8,297 nt of DNA from assembly GCA_002470605.1 (NCBI GenBank), contig DKND01000022.1:1-8297 (forward strand), read 5' to 3'. The DNA comes from Opitutia bacterium UBA7397. Its GTDB lineage: Bacteria > Verrucomicrobiota > Verrucomicrobiia > Opitutales > UBA953. The notes below the pieces were generated by a model. That model did no database searches. It was not told the DNA's origin and worked only from the letters and a program-made list of their open reading frames with translations. Both the position numbers and the translations under genes were made by a program. Positions 1 through 6,000 of the stretch are shown piece after piece. How positions within the stretch are numbered: the first letter of the stretch is position 1; every line of letters begins with the position of its first letter.

Positions 1-3000
1 GGCACCTTCACCGATGCCCGCCTGCTGACCGTCGGTAACGTCGCTTCCGCGATATCGGTCGACAGCGGCCAGACGCTCACGATTTCTGGTAAAATCACCG
101 GCACGGGTAACCTCAATGCCAGCGGGGCAGGGGTGCTCGTCCTCAACGACTCCGTCTCGGCCAACGACTTCATCGGCGGCTCTGTCCTCTCCGGTGGCGG
201 CACCGTCCGGGTCGCGTCGCTCACGGCGCTCGGCACCGGCAGTGTCACGATCAACGCCGCGACGCTCCAGGCCACGACCTCGCTTTTGTATTCTGGAAAG
301 AACTTCATCCTCGGTAATGCGGCCAGCGCTCTAACGGTCGCTTCGGGTGATACCTTCACCCTCACCAATTCTGGCAGTACGCTGGTTTCCGGATCTGGCA
401 AACTTAACGCCAATGTTGCGGGCATCCTCGTCCTCAACGACACGCTTAATCCGAACACCTTCTTGGGCGGTTCCGTTCTTTCCGGTGGCGGCACGGTGAA
501 GATTAACACCAACACTTCGCTCGGTGCTCAGTCCGGCGCCGCGGCCCTCAATGATATCACCCTGCAGGCCACGGCGGATATCACCACGACCCGCAACTTC
601 ACGCTCGGTAGCTATGTGTCGCAGATCATAGTTGATTCCGGTAAGACCCTTGCGGTCAGCGGTACGGTCAATGACGGCGCGCAAGCCGGCACTTTGACCA
701 AGACGGGCAACGGTAAGCTCGATCTGAGTGGTGGTAACGGTTATACGGGTGGTACGACCGTCAGCGCGGGTACGCTCAATGTCAGCAACGTCACCGGTTC
801 GGCTACGGGCACGGGAGACGTCAGTCTCACCGGTTCTTCCACCGTCTTGAGCGGCACGGGCACGATTTCCGGTGCGGCTACGCTCGGTTCGGGTGTGACT
901 TTGAGTCCAGGTAGCACGGTTACGGCCGGAACGCTCACGCTCGGCGGCCTCACCTTATCTTCCGGCAGCAAACTCAGCTACCAACTCGGTGCCAATACCA
1001 GCAGCAGTGATAAGACCGCCGTCACGGGCACCAATGGATTTACCGCCAATGGCGGCGTGATCACGCTCGATACCACGACCTTGGCCGGCTTCACCGGCGG
1101 CACTTATAATCTCATCACCTATGCCGGCACCTTGGGCGGCAGCTTCAATAATCTGAGCCTCACGGCTTCCACGGTCTATGATAGTTCCAATAACCGTTAT
1201 TTCGTCCAATTGGCGAATAATACCGGCTCGGTCGACTTAGTTACGACCAATACGCTTACTTGGGCGGGAGATGGAGTTGGCACGATTTGGGATGCAGGTG
1301 CGACCGCCAACACGAACTGGAAAACTTCTTTTGGTTCTGGCTTCAATTTCTACGACACCATGGGAGTCCTGTTCGATGGGACAGCCACGAATTATACGGT
1401 CAACATCCCGAGCGATGTCACGCCTTCGTCGGTCACGGTTTCTGGTCTCACGGATTACGTTTTCCAGGGTGCGGGGGCGATCAAAGGCGCGACCGGCATC
1501 ACCAAAAGTGGAAGCGGTCGACTAACGATCGCCAATGATAATACCTTTACCGGCAGTGTGACGATCGGGGCCGGGGGTTCGATTGAAATGCGCGGTGCAA
1601 ATTCCCTCGGAACGACGCCTCTCATCACAATCTCGGCCGGTGGTTCCTTGCGCTTGAATCCAGCCACGGGCTCGATCGCTTTGGCCAGCCGCATCAGTTC
1701 GCTCGGTGGCGCCTTGGCTTTGGTCAATGTATCCGGTGACAATAGCGTCACCTTGGCCGGCCTCTCGAATGCCAACACCACCTTCCAGTCCGATAGCGGT
1801 ACTTTGACGATCGCTGGTAATCTTCCGATTGTTGCCCCGTCGACGAGTCTTTCGTTGGGACTTTTCGGCGCGGGTAATTTTACGTTTACCGGAACCTCGA
1901 TTACGCTGGGTAATGCGAACTTATCCGTCTCTGGGGACGGCATCGTGACGATTGCCAATACTATCAGCGTCGGTACCAGCGCCCTGATCTTGAATGGTAC
2001 GGGCACGACCACCCTGAATGGTGCGATCACCTCCTCCTCGACCACTAACGGAGTTCAAATTTCCGGTTCCTCCACGAATTATTTGAATGCGAATGTTACC
2101 GCGAGCGGAGGAGGTGGCGGCATGGTTATTTCTGGAACCGGTACCACGCGCTTTGGCGCCACGGTGGGAGCAACCACGATTACGACGGGATCGGGTGGGC
2201 TCGCTATTTCTGGCGCAGCCGTTGTGACCGCAAATGGTAACTTGGTGTTAAGTACCGGTCCCTTGGTGATTTCGACTTCCGGTAACACTACGTTCAACGG
2301 CACGCTCTCTGGTTCGGGTACGCTTACAAAAACGGGTAGCGGAACCTTGACGTTGAATGGTTCGGGTAGCGGTTTCTCCGGTGCGGTAACACTGAATGCG
2401 ACTGGCTCAGCCGCCAATTCAGGCCTCATCATTGCGACGACTAACAACGCATTAGGTACGGGTGCGGCGACTTTAACCTTTGGCACCACGGGTGGTACGC
2501 CGAGCAAAGTGCAGCTCCAGCTTTCGGGTGGAGTTTCTTTAGGAAACTCGAGTTTCATCACGACGGGTGCCGGCTCGGACGGTATTTCCACGGGCCTGAT
2601 CCGGACTCTGTCGGGTGCGAATACCCTCACTGGCGGGATGACCCTGCAGGGCGGCGGCGGCTCGACGACCTTGCGGGCGGATACGAGCTCTTCCTTGGCG
2701 GTGAATGGAGCGGTCACGGCTAGCAGCACCTTACGTTATCTTATCCTGGTCGGTGGGGGCGACTTCACTTTCGGCGCCGCTGGTTCGATCAACGATACTT
2801 CGACAACCGGCACGATGGGCTTCTGGTCGCAGAATTCCGGGTCCACGACCATCAGCAGCACGGCCAATACCTATACGCTTCGCACCGAAATCGGTAACGG
2901 AAATATCCTAACGGTCGCATCTTTAGGCGATGCTGGCGCGAACAGCAGTATCGGTGCCGCCGCTGCGACTGCGACGAATTTGGTCCTGGATAACGGTACG

Positions 3001-6000
3001 TTGCGCTATGCTGGCAGCACGGCTCAGACGACCAACCGACTATTCAGCCTGGGTGCAAACGGTGCGACGCTGGACGCCTCTGGCACTGGCTCGGGCACGA
3101 TGAGCTTCACCGGTACGGGTTCACTTGGCTTCATCGGTACCACGCCCGAAGGCGGTTCGGCCTCGACCAGCACGGCGGCCCGCACATTGACCCTGACGGG
3201 TACGAATAGCGGAAATAATACTTTCACGCCGACAATCTCCGATAATACCGGGGCGACCTCGGTGACCAAAACTGGAACCGGAACCTGGGTTCTCTCCGGC
3301 TCAAGCAATACCTATACCGGCCTGACCAGCGTCAATAACGGCACGCTCAAGCTGGGCGCCAATAACGCCTTGCCGGCGCGTGCGCCAGTCGTGGCCAACA
3401 GCAGCGCCCAGGCGATCCTTGATTTCAATGGTTTTAATCAGTCGCTCAATGGCCTGATCCTCGGCGGAGCCAGCGCCACCAGCACTTCGCGTGCGACGGT
3501 GTCGTTAGGCGCATCCGGATCATTGTCCTTTAATGGCGATATCACTTACGACGCCACGGGTAATCCGCTGGGAGCCACTATTTCCGGCAGCGGCACCTCC
3601 CTGATCGATCTGAATGGGGCCCTTCGTAACTTCGATATCGCCCTCAGCACCAATGCCGCCGGACAGGAATTGACGGTCTCGGCTAAACTGTCGGATGCGT
3701 TGACTGGCGGTGGGGTCACCAAATCTGGTTCAGGTACTTTGGTCTTGTCCGGCGCGAATGATTACGCTGGTACGACGACCGTCAACGCCGGTGCGATCAC
3801 GGTGTCCAATGCTTTGAGCCTCGGAGCGTCCGGTTCCGGTACCGAGGTGAAAGATGGCGCCAGCTTGCAGCTCCAAGGTGGAGTCACGATTTCAAGCGAG
3901 CCGTTAACCCTTAGCGGTTCGGGAAATACGGGTAACGTTGGTGCTCTTCGGAGTGTCAGCGGTGCCAACCAATTTAACGGTCCAATTACTTTGGCGGCGG
4001 ATGCCCGGATCAACTCCGACGCCGGCACGTTGACACTGGGCGCGTTGGTGGGCTCTTCGCCTATTTCCGGTGCTTATGTCCTGACGGTAGGGGGAGTGAG
4101 CAACACTCTTATCAATTCGTCGATCGGGACTTCCAGTCTGGTCAAGGACGGTGCGGGCACCCTGACGCTAAAGGCTGATAATACCTACACGGGAGCCACG
4201 ACGGTGAACGGTGGCGCGCTGAGCGTGACGCCAACTTCGCTCGCGAATAGCCTGACTTCCGTTATCAACGTCGGCGCCAACGGCATCGGCGAACTGAATT
4301 TGTATGCCGACGGCGTGATCGCCGCGGCCACGTTGCATGCTAATACCAACCTAGTCATCGGGGGTGCGACGACCGCCGGTATCTTGGGCTTCCAGTTTAG
4401 CGGTACGACCAGCGATAGCCTCGTCTTGTCTGGGACGGGCACCCTCACGGTCGGCCTCGGCGGCGGCGTCATCAATGCCCGCACGCTGACACCTCTGGTG
4501 GCCGGCACGAGTTACCTGTTGCTGGATGCGACCAATACCACGCCGACCACCTTGACGGGCTTTACCATCGGCAGCGTTCCATCTGGTTTCAGTTATAGCT
4601 TGGATAATTCAACCCCTGGTAAACTTTATCTTTCCTTGGGTACGGCGGCATCTGGTCCTTACTATTGGCACGGCGGCGTCAACGGCTCGTGGGCAAGTTT
4701 CAATGCCGGCGCCTCGAATTGGAAACTGAATAATTCCGGAACGACGGAAGCTGGCGCGACGCCTGGCTTAAATATCGATGTGATTTTTGGCACCGATACG
4801 GCGGCGAACGTCTCCACGACGCTTGATCAGCCTTATGCTATCAAAGGTCTGCGTTTTGTTTCTAACACACCTTCTACCGGCAATGTCACTATCGCTCCAG
4901 GTAGTATTGATGGCACGCTGTCGGTTGGTGCTAGTGGTATCGATATTCAGACTAACGCGTCTTCGACAATCACAACCATCTCCGCACCGCTCACGTTGGC
5001 GGCGAATCAGACCTGGAATGTCACGGACGCGGGCCAGTCTTTGAGCGTAAGCGGCGGCCTAGATGGTTCTGGTTTCTCGCTTACCAAGTCCGGGGCCGGA
5101 ACGGTCACGGTTTCCACCGTGGCATCTTACACCGGCGCCACCGTCGTCAATGCGGGCACGTTGTCGCTGGTGGGGGGTAACGCCAATACGAGTTCGGTGA
5201 CCATCTATGGTGGTACGCTTTCGGTCGGCGTCAGCAACGGCCTGCCCACTGCGGCCATCAGTCTGGGTAATGCGGGTTCGTCGGCGACCTTGAATCTGAA
5301 TGGTAACAGCCAGACGTTCAACGGCATCTCCTTCGGCGGTGCCAGCGCGACCAGCAGCTCGCAAAGCCTCATCGCCCTGGGTTCCTCCGGTACGCTGACC
5401 TTGGGTGGAAATATTTCTTATCTTGCCACGGGTAATCCGTTGCCCGCCAGCATCACCGGCAGTGGTGCCAACTTGGAGTTGAACGGTATAGCCCGGACGC
5501 TGACCGTGGGTCAGAGTTCTAACGGTGCCGGTGCCGAACTGACTATTACCGCTAATATTTTGGACACCGCCGCAACCGGCTCGTTGATCAAGGACGGTGC
5601 AGGTACGTTGGTTCTCGGCGGAGCCAATGCTTATGCCGGCGTCACTACGATCAGTTTGGGTGCGTTGAATATCCGGAGTGCCACTGCCTTGGGTACGACG
5701 GCAGGGGGCACGACGGTCGCTAACTACGCGTCCTTGCAGCTTCAGGGTGGTATCACAATCGGCGCGGAAGCCCTAACCTTAAACGGCGCCGGGTTGAATG
5801 GCGAAGGCGCACTTGAAAGTATCGCCAATAATAATTCCTTCGGCGGCGCGATCACCTTGGCGAGCGATGCGCGAATCAATTCCGACGCCGGAACCCTGAC
5901 CTTGAATAGTGGTACGGCATTGGGTGGGGCGTTTAATCTCACCTTAGGCGGAGCGGGAAATATCACCTTGGGTACTGCCTTCAACGCCACGAGCCTGACA

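Noticed and set aside
331..684. Minus-strand open frames with Arg/Gly/Ile-rich products (also 955-1209, 5059-5364, 6916-7227)
   Set aside because: They cover the same bases as frame +1 repeats, are short, and their composition is explained by the reverse complement of biased codons.
1260..1538. Plus-strand open frame with a Trp/His-rich translation in frame +3
   Set aside because: It overlaps the Trp-rich opening module read in frame +1, where recognisable family blocks and the continuous frame are found. The out-of-frame product has no recognisable motif.
1455..2045. Long minus-strand open frame, rich in Pro, Val and Ala (similar ones at 2079-2729, 3024-3308, 3762-4028, 4185-4508, 5742-6089, 6525-6908)
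   Set aside because: These are antisense shadows: Gly/Thr/Asn-rich codons on the plus strand (ggt, acc, aac) read as Thr/Pro, Gly and Val on the other strand. They have no family motifs, no consistent start signals, and they lie over the conserved plus-strand repeats.
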